Source of the DNA: WLMZ01 sp963732585 | GTDB lineage: Bacteria > Actinomycetota > Acidimicrobiia > Acidimicrobiales > Ilumatobacteraceae | Length of the DNA: 64,000 nt | Assembly: GCA_963732585.1 (NCBI GenBank) | Contig: CAVSZY010000004.1 | Coordinates: 1,116,001 to 1,180,000, forward strand | Direction of reading: 5' to 3' | Part shown: one piece after another, positions 18,039 through 26,134 of the stretch | Position numbering within the stretch: position 1 is the first letter of the stretch | Layout: every line of letters begins with the position of its first letter | The notes under the pieces: generated by a model | The model's database searches: none | The model's input: the letters and a program-made list of their open reading frames with translations, nothing else | Told to the model about the DNA's origin: nothing | Translations under genes and position numbers: made by a program

Positions 18039-19451
18039 GTGAATGCACATCGCACAATCGTCCCAATTGCCGCTTCGACTCTGGGGGACATCGCCGATCG
18101 AGGGGTCCCGGTTCCGACCTACGACCGCGCGGCGCTCAAGCCGAAGATCGTTCACGTCGGCGTCGGTGGCTTTCACCGTGCCCACCTTGCGTTGTATACC
18201 GACGAGCTCGCCACCGGTGGTTCGAACTGGGGCATTCGTGGCTTGGGCCTGCTTCCTGGCGACCAGCGCATGGCCGATGCCCTCGGGGCGCAAGACCATA
18301 TGTACTCGCTGACCGAGAAGGGAACGGGTGTGACGTCAACTCGCGTCATCGGCAGCATCATCGATTTTGTCGTCGCCGCTGGTGACGACTCCGCCGCTAT
18401 CGCCGCGATCGCCGACGAGGACGTCGCCATCGTCTCGTTGACGATCACCGAGTCTGGTTACTCCGAGCCGGGTGTCGGTGAGCGCAATACCTTCGACCTC
18501 CTGGCCGAGGCGCTGGAGCAGCGCCGCACGGGTGGACTCGGGCCGGTCACCATCCTCAGCTGCGACAACCTTCCTGGCAACGGCGACGTCGCCAAGTCAG
18601 CGATGCTCGCTGCTGCACAGCGCCACTCCGCCGCGTTGCATCTCTGGGTCGAGACGTCGTGCAGCTTTCCGAACTCGATGGTCGATCGCATCACGCCGGT
18701 CACCAGCGACAACGACCGCACCTGGCTAGCAGAGACGCTGGGCATCGAAGACCGCTGGCCGGTCGTCGCCGAACCATTTCGCCAGTGGGTCATCGAAGAC
18801 AATTTCGTCGCCGGGCGACCAGCGTGGGAAGACGTCGGCGCGCTGTTCACCGACAATGTCCATGCCTGGGAGCTGTACAAGCTGCGCATGCTCAACGCCG
18901 GGCACTCGTGCATTGCTTACCTGTGTGCGCTCGCTGAGATCACCTTTGTCGACGAGGCGATGGCCCTGCCGATGGTGCACAGTTACCTCAGCGACCTGCT
19001 ACATCTCGAAGCGTTGCCCACGCTTCACGAGATCGCCGGTCATCCTCGTGAGGAGTACATCCGCATCGTGCTGGAGCGATTCGCCAACACCGGAGTTCGC
19101 GATCAGATCGCTCGTTTGTGCATCGACGGGACGGCGAAGTACCCAACCTTTTTGATCCCGACCATCGTTCGCCAGCTTGAACTCGACGGTCCGATCGAAC
19201 GCTCGACGCTGGCCTTGGCTGGGTGGGCTCGCTATTTGGGCACGATCGATCCGGGCAAGCAGGCCTTCGACGCCGCCGGTTTCCGGCCTCGCCAGATGGC
19301 CCGCCAGGCGCTGAACGATCCCTTGGCATTTCTCGATTTTGACGCCGTCTTCCCGCCGGCGCTGCGCGACAACGAACGTTTCCGCAAGACCTTTGCCTTG
19401 ATGGCGCAGCGACTTGACGAGATGGGACCGTTGCGGGCAATGATGTCGTGA
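18039..19451 (+). CDS. Mannitol dehydrogenase family protein (polyol 2-dehydrogenase / fructuronate reductase)
   Basis: A 470-residue long-chain polyol dehydrogenase. The N-terminal Rossmann motif VGVGGFHRAHLALYTDEL, the central SCDNLPGNG and the C-terminal KLRMLNAGHSCIAYL with its catalytic Lys are the family hallmarks, as is FRQWVIEDNF. It should oxidise D-mannitol, D-arabitol or a related polyol with NAD, or reduce a hexuronate. GTG at 18039 is preferred over a TTG at 18015, because the latter falls on an operator-like repeat. It is divergent from the ABC importer and followed 25 bp later by a DeoR regulator. Confidence 0.93.
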   Translation: MNAHRTIVPIAASTLGDIADRGVPVPTYDRAALKPKIVHVGVGGFHRAHLALYTDELATGGSNWGIRGLGLLPGDQRMADALGAQDHMYSLTEKGTGVTSTRVIGSIIDFVVAAGDDSAAIAAIADEDVAIVSLTITESGYSEPGVGERNTFDLLAEALEQRRTGGLGPVTILSCDNLPGNGDVAKSAMLAAAQRHSAALHLWVETSCSFPNSMVDRITPVTSDNDRTWLAETLGIEDRWPVVAEPFRQWVIEDNFVAGRPAWEDVGALFTDNVHAWELYKLRMLNAGHSCIAYLCALAEITFVDEAMALPMVHSYLSDLLHLEALPTLHEIAGHPREEYIRIVLERFANTGVRDQIARLCIDGTAKYPTFLIPTIVRQLELDGPIERSTLALAGWARYLGTIDPGKQAFDAAGFRPRQMARQALNDPLAFLDFDAVFPPALRDNERFRKTFALMAQRLDEMGPLRAMMS

Positions 19452-19476
19452 CGACACAGCGGGATCGGAGTAGGCG

Positions 19477-20271
19477 ATGAGCGTCACCAGCGAGACGGCG
19501 AGAACGGCGAGGCTTCCTCACCACCGGCAACAGGAGATTTACCTGCTTGCGCTGCGCAATCGATCCGTCGATGTCGCCGATCTCGCCCGTCAATTCGACG
19601 TCACCACCGAAACGATTCGCCGCGATCTCAGCGAACTGCAGGAACGAAAGTTGCTGCGCCGCGTCCATGGCGGGGCGGTGCCGGTGCAACGCCAATCACA
19701 CGAGCCGATGCTCGTCGCCCGCGACGCACTGAACACGGAACAGAAGCACGACATCGCCAAGCTCGCGGTGCAACAGATCCCCGAGAAGGGATCGGTGATC
19801 ATCGACTCGGGTTCGACCGGTCAACGCCTCGCCGAATTGTTCCCCAACAATCGTGGTGTGCACGTCATCACCAATTCACTGATGACGGGCGTGACGCTTG
19901 CCCGCCAAGGCGTCACCGATCTCACCGTGCTCGGTGGCAGCGTGCGCACCAACACCTTGGCGATGGTCGACGCCTCGGTGGTCGACGCGGTGCAACGACT
20001 GCGGGTCGATGTCTTGTTCATCAGCTGCGACGGCCTCTCGCTGGAGCGCGGCCTGACGACGCCGTACCGCGAGGAGAGTCTGGTCAAGCGGGCGATGATC
20101 GACGTCGCCCGGTGGGTGGTGGCGATCGTCGACGCCAGCAAATTCGGCAACGATCAAACCTTTGGCTATGCCGACTTCGACGACATCGACGTGCTGATCA
20201 CCGATCGCCGTGCCTCCGACGACGACGTGCGCCGCATCGAAGAACACAACATCGAGGTTCTCCGTGCCTGA
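19477..20271 (+). CDS. DeoR/GlpR family transcriptional regulator
   Basis: A 264-residue regulator. Residues 13-70 form the DeoR winged helix (RQQEIYLLALRNRSVDVADL, then TTETIRRDLSELQERKLLRRVHGGAV). The C-terminal sugar-phosphate-sensing domain shows IIDSGSTGQRLAE, TNSLMTGV, the LGGSVR strand and FISCDGLSLERGLTTP. Proteins of this family usually repress sugar or polyol genes until a phosphorylated intermediate binds. Its placement between the dehydrogenase and a phosphatase, with repeats in the nearby divergent promoter, marks it as the local regulator. Confidence 0.94.
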   Translation: MSVTSETARTARLPHHRQQEIYLLALRNRSVDVADLARQFDVTTETIRRDLSELQERKLLRRVHGGAVPVQRQSHEPMLVARDALNTEQKHDIAKLAVQQIPEKGSVIIDSGSTGQRLAELFPNNRGVHVITNSLMTGVTLARQGVTDLTVLGGSVRTNTLAMVDASVVDAVQRLRVDVLFISCDGLSLERGLTTPYREESLVKRAMIDVARWVVAIVDASKFGNDQTFGYADFDDIDVLITDRRASDDDVRRIEEHNIEVLRA

Positions 20272-21100
20272 ACCAACCTCGGGGTTCGCTCGGTTGGAGG
20301 CGATCGCCATCGAGGTCGCCGTCGAGGCATCGCACGTGATCGCCGCAGCGATCGGTCATGCCGTCGATCTCGGCCGCAAGTCGTCGCCGTCGGATGTCGT
20401 CACACAAACCGATATCGACACCGAACGCCTGATCCGACAGCTCCTCGCCCAACGCTCGCCGGGCAGTGGCGTCATCGGCGAAGAGGGCGACGATACCCCG
20501 CCCAACGACGGTGACGACCTGACCTGGATCGTCGATCCGCTCGACGGCACGGTGAACTTCACCTACGGCATCCCGACGGTGGCGGTCAGCATCGCCGCGT
20601 CGACCGGCGGTCGGGTGGTCGCTGGCGCGGTCGTCGACGTCGTCAGCGGCGAGGTGTTCAGCGCATCGTTGGGCAATGGGGCGCGCCGCGCCGACCTCGT
20701 CCTCGTCGGCTCCGCATGCCGTCGCCTTGAGGACGCCATCGTCGCCACCGGGTTCTCCTACGCAGCCGAGCTTCGTCAGATTCAGGGAGCTGTCGTCGCC
20801 GCGTTGCTGCCGGCGATCCGTGATTTGCGTTGCTTTGGATCAGCGGCGCTGCAGTTGTGTTGGGCCGCGCTGGGCAGAATCGACGCTTATTTCGAGCGCG
20901 ACACCAAGCTGTGGGACTATTCCGCTGGAGCGTTGATCGCTGCCGAAGCGGGGTTGCGCCTCGAGCTGCCGTGCCCGGAAAACGGTGGTCTCTCGGTGGC
21001 CGCGCCGCCGGCGATCTTCGACGACCTACGAGATCGCGTGGAGATGCCGCTACGGCCCAACCTCGGCGCGCAACAAGTCGAGAGCATGGGTGCTCGGTAA
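20264..21100 (+). CDS. Inositol monophosphatase family protein
   Basis: A 278-residue Mg-dependent phosphatase. The metal-binding motifs GEEGDD, WIVDPLDGTVNF and WDYSAGALIAAEAG are all present in order. GTG at 20264 overlaps the DeoR gene stop by 8 bp and gives the expected N-terminal helix; no ATG fits. In this locus it may dephosphorylate a polyol or sugar phosphate, although inositol-1-phosphate or fructose-1,6-bisphosphate are also possible in this family. Its last 51 bp overlap, tail to tail, the end of the opposite-strand kinase gene. Confidence 0.92.
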   Translation: MPEPTSGFARLEAIAIEVAVEASHVIAAAIGHAVDLGRKSSPSDVVTQTDIDTERLIRQLLAQRSPGSGVIGEEGDDTPPNDGDDLTWIVDPLDGTVNFTYGIPTVAVSIAASTGGRVVAGAVVDVVSGEVFSASLGNGARRADLVLVGSACRRLEDAIVATGFSYAAELRQIQGAVVAALLPAIRDLRCFGSAALQLCWAALGRIDAYFERDTKLWDYSAGALIAAEAGLRLELPCPENGGLSVAAPPAIFDDLRDRVEMPLRPNLGAQQVESMGAR

Positions 21101-21880
21101 CCCCTCGGTGACCCGTGCCGCAGCAGAAGCGATCCGCTGGCGGTGCAGTTCGACAACGTCGATGCCGCCCAACGCTTCGACGACTCGCGAAAGGTAGGCG
21201 TCGTGGAGATTGCGCAGCGTGCCCGGATCCGCGCCCGGCAGGTGCGGCAAGCTTGCATCGATCAGGCCCCCGGCACCCATCAACACCGAGCTCCGGGCGA
21301 CGTCGGTGAGGCGATCACCGCGCGACGAATCGAACCAATCGAGCGGGACGAGACCGTCGTCGGCGATGATCACGTTGCCCGGATGGAGATCGCCGTGGCA
21401 CAGCGACAGTCGGTCGGCGGCTGAGCCTCCCATCTCGTATCCGCCGACAAAGGCGGCGAGACGGACATCGTCGATCAACGGTCGAGCCTGTCGCAGTTTG
21501 CTCGCCAGACGATCCCGTTGCAGTGGCAGTCGCATCGGTGGCGCCGCAGTGAGCACAGCCAAGTGCAAGTCGGCCAGAGCGACGCCCATCGCTGGCGCGC
21601 AGGTGTGGTCATCACGAATCAGCGACCACATCGACGGCCCATGAATCCGCTCGTAGACGATGCAGGTGCGCCCGTCACGTTGGACGACGTCGTGCACCGT
21701 CGCGACCCGAAAACCGCGCGAGCTGACAGCATCAGTGAAGCGGGCCTCGTAGACCAGCCATTCGTTGGGGGTTGAAGGCAACGGAATCTTGATGACGCGA
21801 TCGGTTCCGAGTTCGTACACCTGCGAGCGCAGGCCCGCACCGATCATCGCCCCGAGCATCATCAGCCGTAGCGTAACCAT
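21050..21880 (-). CDS. Aminoglycoside phosphotransferase (APH)/choline-kinase-like protein
   Basis: A 276-residue protein-kinase-like phosphotransferase. It has a Gly-rich N-terminal loop (MIGAGLRSQVYELG), the ATP-orienting Lys in VIKIPLP, the catalytic HGDLHPGNVII loop and the metal-binding LDWFDSSRGDRLTDVA. The start is uncertain: ATG at 21880, 21862 and nearby codons are possible; 21880 leaves 25 bp to the divergent AAA+ gene. The substrate of the family ranges from antibiotics to choline, sugars and proteins and cannot be read here. The tight divergent pairing with the AAA+/M41 gene implies a shared promoter. Confidence 0.85.
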   Translation of the reverse strand: MVTLRLMMLGAMIGAGLRSQVYELGTDRVIKIPLPSTPNEWLVYEARFTDAVSSRGFRVATVHDVVQRDGRTCIVYERIHGPSMWSLIRDDHTCAPAMGVALADLHLAVLTAAPPMRLPLQRDRLASKLRQARPLIDDVRLAAFVGGYEMGGSAADRLSLCHGDLHPGNVIIADDGLVPLDWFDSSRGDRLTDVARSSVLMGAGGLIDASLPHLPGADPGTLRNLHDAYLSRVVEALGGIDVVELHRQRIASAAARVTEGLPSTHALDLLRAEVGP

Positions 21881-21905
21881 GCGTGGACCCGGCAATACTG
21901 GCGTC

Positions 21906-23771
21906 ATGACGATCACTGCCGATCCCGAAGTCATCGCCCTGCGCCGTCAGCGCCTCGAAGATGCCAGAGCGACGCTCAAAGGACGTTTTGTCGGCATCGA
22001 TGAAGTGATCGACGAACTGTGTGATGCGATCACTGTCTGGTACCTGATGCCGGAAATCCTGCGGCGACCGGTGATCGTCAACCTGTGGGGGATGACCGGG
22101 GTCGGGAAGACGGATCTGATTCGCAAGCTGGTCGACGCACTCGATCTGCTCGACCGTTTTGTCGAGGTTGAGCTGTCGAACGGTGACGGCACCTCTTGGC
22201 ATTCGTCGGTGGCCTCCTGCCTTGCTCGCACCGGTGCGCTCGACGGTCGCCCGACGATGATTCTGTTCGACGAGATTCAGCGATTCAACACGATCGACAG
22301 CGATGGCAAACCGCTGACGACGACCAAGTTTGCTGATTTCTGGGAGTTGCTGTCCGATGGCCGGCTGGCCCGGCGCGACCGAACAGATTTCGAGCAGACG
22401 ATCTCGGAAATGAGCTACGCCGTGCGGGATATCGAGCGGCGTCGCTCGCGCGGCGAGGACGTGCATGAGGACCCGATCGGCGTCTGGTCAGCGCAGAGTC
22501 TTATCGGGCTGTTTGGTCTGCAGGTCGAGGTCGAGGAGCTCTGCGACATGCTCCCCAGCCAGGTGATTCCGCTGATGCGTCAAGCTTTAAATGGCAAGCG
22601 GATGTACGCCCCGATCGATTGTTCGAAGAGCCTGTTGATCATTTCCGGGAACCTCGACGAAGCCTTCACAATGGCCGGTGAGGCGGGCGAGGCCGATGTC
22701 GATGCCGACATCTTTCATGCCTTCACCTCGAAGATCACCGTCGTCGATATCAAGAACGCCCTGACCCGTCGGTTCAAACCCGAGCAGGTGGCCCGCTTCG
22801 GAAACGTGCACCTGATCTACGCCTCACTGCGCCGCGCCGACTTCGAAGAGATCATTCGCCGTCAACTCGACCTTGTCGCCAGCTCGACCTCTGCGGCCTT
22901 CGGGTTGCAGATCACGCTGGATCCCTCGATTGGCGACCTGGTCTATCGCAACGGCGTGTTCCCGGTGCAAGGTGTCCGTCCGGTGCTCTCCACCGTCGGC
23001 GACATCGTCGAGACCAACCTGGTGAAATACGTCTTCGAGGCCTACATGAACAAGGCCACATCGGTGGATCTGCGCTACGACACGGCGGCACGCCAGCTCG
23101 TCGCTACGCTTGACGCAACGCACGTAATCCGCACGCCATTCGATGGTCGCGTCGATCGCATCCGGCAGAACGCGCTGGCCGACACGGTGGCCAACGTTGC
23201 CGTGCACGAGGCCGGGCACGCCGTGGCCTATGCCCGTCTGTTCGGGCTTGCCCCGCTGCAGCTGCGGGCCAAGGTGGCCAGCTCTTACGTCGGCGGTTTC
23301 ACCTTCCCGCATCGCCTCCACGAGACCGAATCGACGTTGTTGGCCAAGGTCAAGGTCTATCTCGCCGGCGGCCTCGCCGAGGAGTTGATCTTCGGCAGCG
23401 CCCACGCCACGATCGGTCGTGCCGCCGACCGCGAAGCCGCCACGCAGATCGCCATCGACTACGTCCGCCGCTTCGGCTTCGACGAGGAGTTCCAAGCGGC
23501 GTACACGCTCGACATGGCCTACTCGATGAATCGCAACGACACGGACATCGACATCGAGAAGCTGATGGAACGCCTCGTCGCCGACACCCGCCAGCTGCTC
23601 GGCGAGAACCGCGAGTTGTTGATTCAGTTGTCCAGCCGTTTGGCTGAGCAAGGCGAGTTGGCCGCCGTCACCGTCGCCGAAATCACGGCCGCACACGGGG
23701 TGGCTGTCGAGGTTCGCCCGGAAGGCTTCCTCGTCGCTCACCCCTACGCAGCGGCGCTGACCGAGCTATAG
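21906..23771 (+). CDS. AAA+ ATPase fused to an FtsH-like M41 metallopeptidase domain
   Basis: A 621-residue protein with two parts. Residues about 25-390 are a ClpA/ClpB-class AAA+ module: Walker A GMTGVGKT at 62-69, Walker B MILFDEI at about 118-124, a sensor-like LLIISGNLDEAF strand, and a Clp-like FKPEQVARFGNVHLIY region. Residues about 425-600 match the FtsH peptidase: the zinc motif HEAGH at 434-438, then AGGLAEELIFG and an Asp in AADREAAT as likely third ligand. FtsH has its own different AAA domain and two membrane helices; here no membrane segment is seen. It may be a soluble ATP-dependent protease. Its 3' end overlaps the opposite MFS gene by 28 bp. Confidence 0.85.
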   Translation: MTITADPEVIALRRQRLEDARATLKGRFVGIDEVIDELCDAITVWYLMPEILRRPVIVNLWGMTGVGKTDLIRKLVDALDLLDRFVEVELSNGDGTSWHSSVASCLARTGALDGRPTMILFDEIQRFNTIDSDGKPLTTTKFADFWELLSDGRLARRDRTDFEQTISEMSYAVRDIERRRSRGEDVHEDPIGVWSAQSLIGLFGLQVEVEELCDMLPSQVIPLMRQALNGKRMYAPIDCSKSLLIISGNLDEAFTMAGEAGEADVDADIFHAFTSKITVVDIKNALTRRFKPEQVARFGNVHLIYASLRRADFEEIIRRQLDLVASSTSAAFGLQITLDPSIGDLVYRNGVFPVQGVRPVLSTVGDIVETNLVKYVFEAYMNKATSVDLRYDTAARQLVATLDATHVIRTPFDGRVDRIRQNALADTVANVAVHEAGHAVAYARLFGLAPLQLRAKVASSYVGGFTFPHRLHETESTLLAKVKVYLAGGLAEELIFGSAHATIGRAADREAATQIAIDYVRRFGFDEEFQAAYTLDMAYSMNRNDTDIDIEKLMERLVADTRQLLGENRELLIQLSSRLAEQGELAAVTVAEITAAHGVAVEVRPEGFLVAHPYAAALTEL

Positions 23772-25003
23772 GCCGCGGCTCGCGCCGGGTCGCGATGGGC
23801 GTTGAACCTGTAGACGGCGGTGGCCAGCACCGCCGAGGTCACAAACGCCAGCGACAGCGGCCAGGTCGTGCCATTGAAGGCGCGATCGACGAAGCCAGCG
23901 GCGATCGCCCCGATGACCGATGGGACCATGCCGAACAGCGCGGCGGCGGTGCCCGCGATGTGCCCGAGCGGACGCATCGCCGCAGCATTGATATTGCCCA
24001 GCAGCACGGTGTGAAGCGCCAGTTGGGCGCCCATCGCCGGGGCGAAGATTGCGAATGGTGGGCGGCCGCCACCAGTGGCAGAGACAACGACCAGCAGCAG
24101 CGCGGCGGCCAGGTAGCCAACGAAGAGGACCCGGATCCACGGGTCGAGTCCGCGGGTGACGACGAGGCGGCGGTTGAGCAACATGCCAGCGCCCATCAGT
24201 AGGGCAAAGCCACCAAAGATTGCTGGAAACCAGGTTTTGAGATCGAAGACCTCATCGACGACGATCTCCGAACTGGTCAAGTAGGAAACGAAGGCCATCG
24301 TCAGGATGGTGATGCAGGCCAGGTTGAGCGGCGTGCCTGGTGTGCGCAACACGGCTTTGCAGCTGGCGAGCATGCCCAAGGGTTGCCCGTCGGCGTCGGT
24401 TGGTGCCGCGGTGCGAACCTGTTCGGGCGGCAGCCGCAGGGCGAGCACCGCAACCAAAACGGCGGCGGCGACGCACATCCAATAGACCATCTGCCACGGT
24501 CCGACGGCGACAACGCTGGCACCCAAGGCGGGGGCGATCGCTGGCACGATGATGAACACGGCCATGATCGTCGACATCTGTTTGGCCATCTGCGCGCCTT
24601 CGAATGAGTCGCGAACCAACGCCATGGCTGCTACACGTGGCCCAGCGGAACCGAGGCCCCAGACGAACCGGGCGACGAGCATGGTGCCCAGCGTCGGTGC
24701 CAGCGCAGCGCCGATCGCCCCGACGATGAACAAGGCCAGTCCGCCCCACAACACTCGGCGGCGTCCGTAGCGATCACTGAGCACACCGGCGGGTAAGAGC
24801 CCGAGCCCATTGCCGATAAAGAAGACGGTGATCACGCTGCCGACTTTGGTGGAGTCGGGTTCGAGGCCCATCGCCGCACGTATGTCGCCGAACGCGGGGA
24901 GCACCGAGTCGATCGACAGCGCCATCACGGCGATCGACATCGAAATGACGAAGTTGAACCCCTTGCTCCCGGGCGCGAACGTAGACGGCCGGTAACGCAA
25001 CAT
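23744..25003 (-). CDS. MFS transporter, Bcr/CflA-like drug efflux
   Basis: A 419-residue membrane protein with about twelve hydrophobic helices. The signature loop between helices 2 and 3 reads GVLSDRYGRRRVLWGG, and RFVWGLGSAGPRV follows in helix 4, the pattern of drug:H+ antiporter family 12-helix pumps (Bcr/CflA). It should export a small molecule using the proton gradient; the substrate is unknown. It is monocistronic, with the small monooxygenase gene 28 bp away across its start. Confidence 0.9.
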   Translation of the reverse strand: MLRYRPSTFAPGSKGFNFVISMSIAVMALSIDSVLPAFGDIRAAMGLEPDSTKVGSVITVFFIGNGLGLLPAGVLSDRYGRRRVLWGGLALFIVGAIGAALAPTLGTMLVARFVWGLGSAGPRVAAMALVRDSFEGAQMAKQMSTIMAVFIIVPAIAPALGASVVAVGPWQMVYWMCVAAAVLVAVLALRLPPEQVRTAAPTDADGQPLGMLASCKAVLRTPGTPLNLACITILTMAFVSYLTSSEIVVDEVFDLKTWFPAIFGGFALLMGAGMLLNRRLVVTRGLDPWIRVLFVGYLAAALLLVVVSATGGGRPPFAIFAPAMGAQLALHTVLLGNINAAAMRPLGHIAGTAAALFGMVPSVIGAIAAGFVDRAFNGTTWPLSLAFVTSAVLATAVYRFNAHRDPARAAAYSSVSAAA

Positions 25004-25031
25004 CGTCTTCAGGGTATCGGCGGGTCAGCGA

Positions 25032-25334
25032 TTAGCTGGACTTGGCGACGAGCTCAAAGTGCTCGACCACCGGCGGCTCGGCGAAGAACGGGCCGACGAT
25101 CGATCGCCACTCGGTGAACAGCGGGCTTTCGCGAAAGCCCACCGTGTGTGCCTCGAGCGTCTCCCAGAAGATCGTCAACACATACCGCTGCGGGTTCTCG
25201 ACCCCCCGGTTGACCTTCCAACCGCGACAGCCATCGGCCCTGGCGATGACTGTCGACAGGCCACGCTCGACCGCTTCGTCGAAGGCGTCGTTCTGGCCCG
25301 CAGCGATGCGGATGTCGGCAAGTTCAAGGATCAT
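25032..25334 (-). CDS. Antibiotic biosynthesis monooxygenase (ABM) domain protein
   Basis: A 100-residue single-domain protein of the dimeric alpha/beta barrel fold. The opening MILELADIRIAAGQNDAF, the mid WKVNRGVENPQRYVLTIFWE and the C-terminal FVGPFF-like segment match ABM-domain proteins. The ATG at 25334 is chosen because residues encoded further upstream are not family-like. Members oxidise quinol-type or haem substrates or act as stress proteins; no specific role can be given. Confidence 0.85.
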   Translation of the reverse strand: MILELADIRIAAGQNDAFDEAVERGLSTVIARADGCRGWKVNRGVENPQRYVLTIFWETLEAHTVGFRESPLFTEWRSIVGPFFAEPPVVEHFELVAKSS

Positions 25335-25393
25335 GGAAAACGAGTGTAGGCAGGCGTTGTCTGCGGGGCAGCCAGCATTGTTCAATCACTTGG

Positions 25394-26041
25394 GTGATCA
25401 ACTGCGACGAGCATCTGCGGACGCAGCTGACAATGAATCTGGCGAATCATGATCGACGCCAGGTCCCGCTCGACGGTCGCAAACATGCCGCGGTGGCGAT
25501 CGTCGTCATCGACAGCGAGTCGACCGACCCAGTCAGCCAGCCTGGTGAGGCAGCATTCGTGCTCTGCCGTCGGGCCCGTTCGCTGCGGACGCACTCGGCG
25601 CAGTGGGCGCTACCGGGCGGGCGGTGTGATCCCGGGGAACTGGTCGAGACGACGGCGTTGCGTGAGATGCACGAAGAGGTGGGGTTGGAACTTGGCACCG
25701 ACGCGGTGCTCGGGGCGCTCGACGACTATCCGACCCGCTCGGGCTATGTGATCACGCCGGTGGTCATCTGGGGTGGAGTCGGCCGGGAGTTGGTACCAAA
25801 TCCCGCCGAGGTCTCACGGGCCTATCGGGTGAGCCTGGATGACCTCTGTCGTTCCGATTCGCCGCGGTTCGAGACGATTCCCGAGATCGATCAGCCGATC
25901 GTTCAGGTGCCGTTGCTCGGCGACTTGATCCACGCTCCGACGGCTGCGCTGCTGGTGCAGTTCCGCTGGGTGGCGATCGAAGGTCGAACCGACGATCACC
26001 GCGTCGATCGCTTTGGCGAACCGGTGTTTGCCTGGCGTTGA
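25394..26041 (+). CDS. NUDIX hydrolase
   Basis: A 215-residue NUDIX protein. The box GGRCDPGELVETTALREMHEEVGL fits GX5EX7REUXEEXGU. The N-terminal LRTQLTMNLANHDRRQVPLDG and the following HAAVAIVVI strand resemble coenzyme A pyrophosphatases of the YeaB/NudL type, which cleave CoA to 4'-phosphopantetheine and 3',5'-ADP. GTG at 25394 keeps that N-terminal stretch; an ATG at 25433 would cut it. The CoA substrate is a family-level inference. Confidence 0.88.
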   Translation: MINCDEHLRTQLTMNLANHDRRQVPLDGRKHAAVAIVVIDSESTDPVSQPGEAAFVLCRRARSLRTHSAQWALPGGRCDPGELVETTALREMHEEVGLELGTDAVLGALDDYPTRSGYVITPVVIWGGVGRELVPNPAEVSRAYRVSLDDLCRSDSPRFETIPEIDQPIVQVPLLGDLIHAPTAALLVQFRWVAIEGRTDDHRVDRFGEPVFAWR

Positions 26042-26134
26042 CGACGTTGTCTCCGCCTTGCTGGGTTCGATCACCTACGAGATCGTCCATCGGGCGCCGT
26101 TGCCGGTTCAACCTCGGGAATACTTAAGGGCTTG

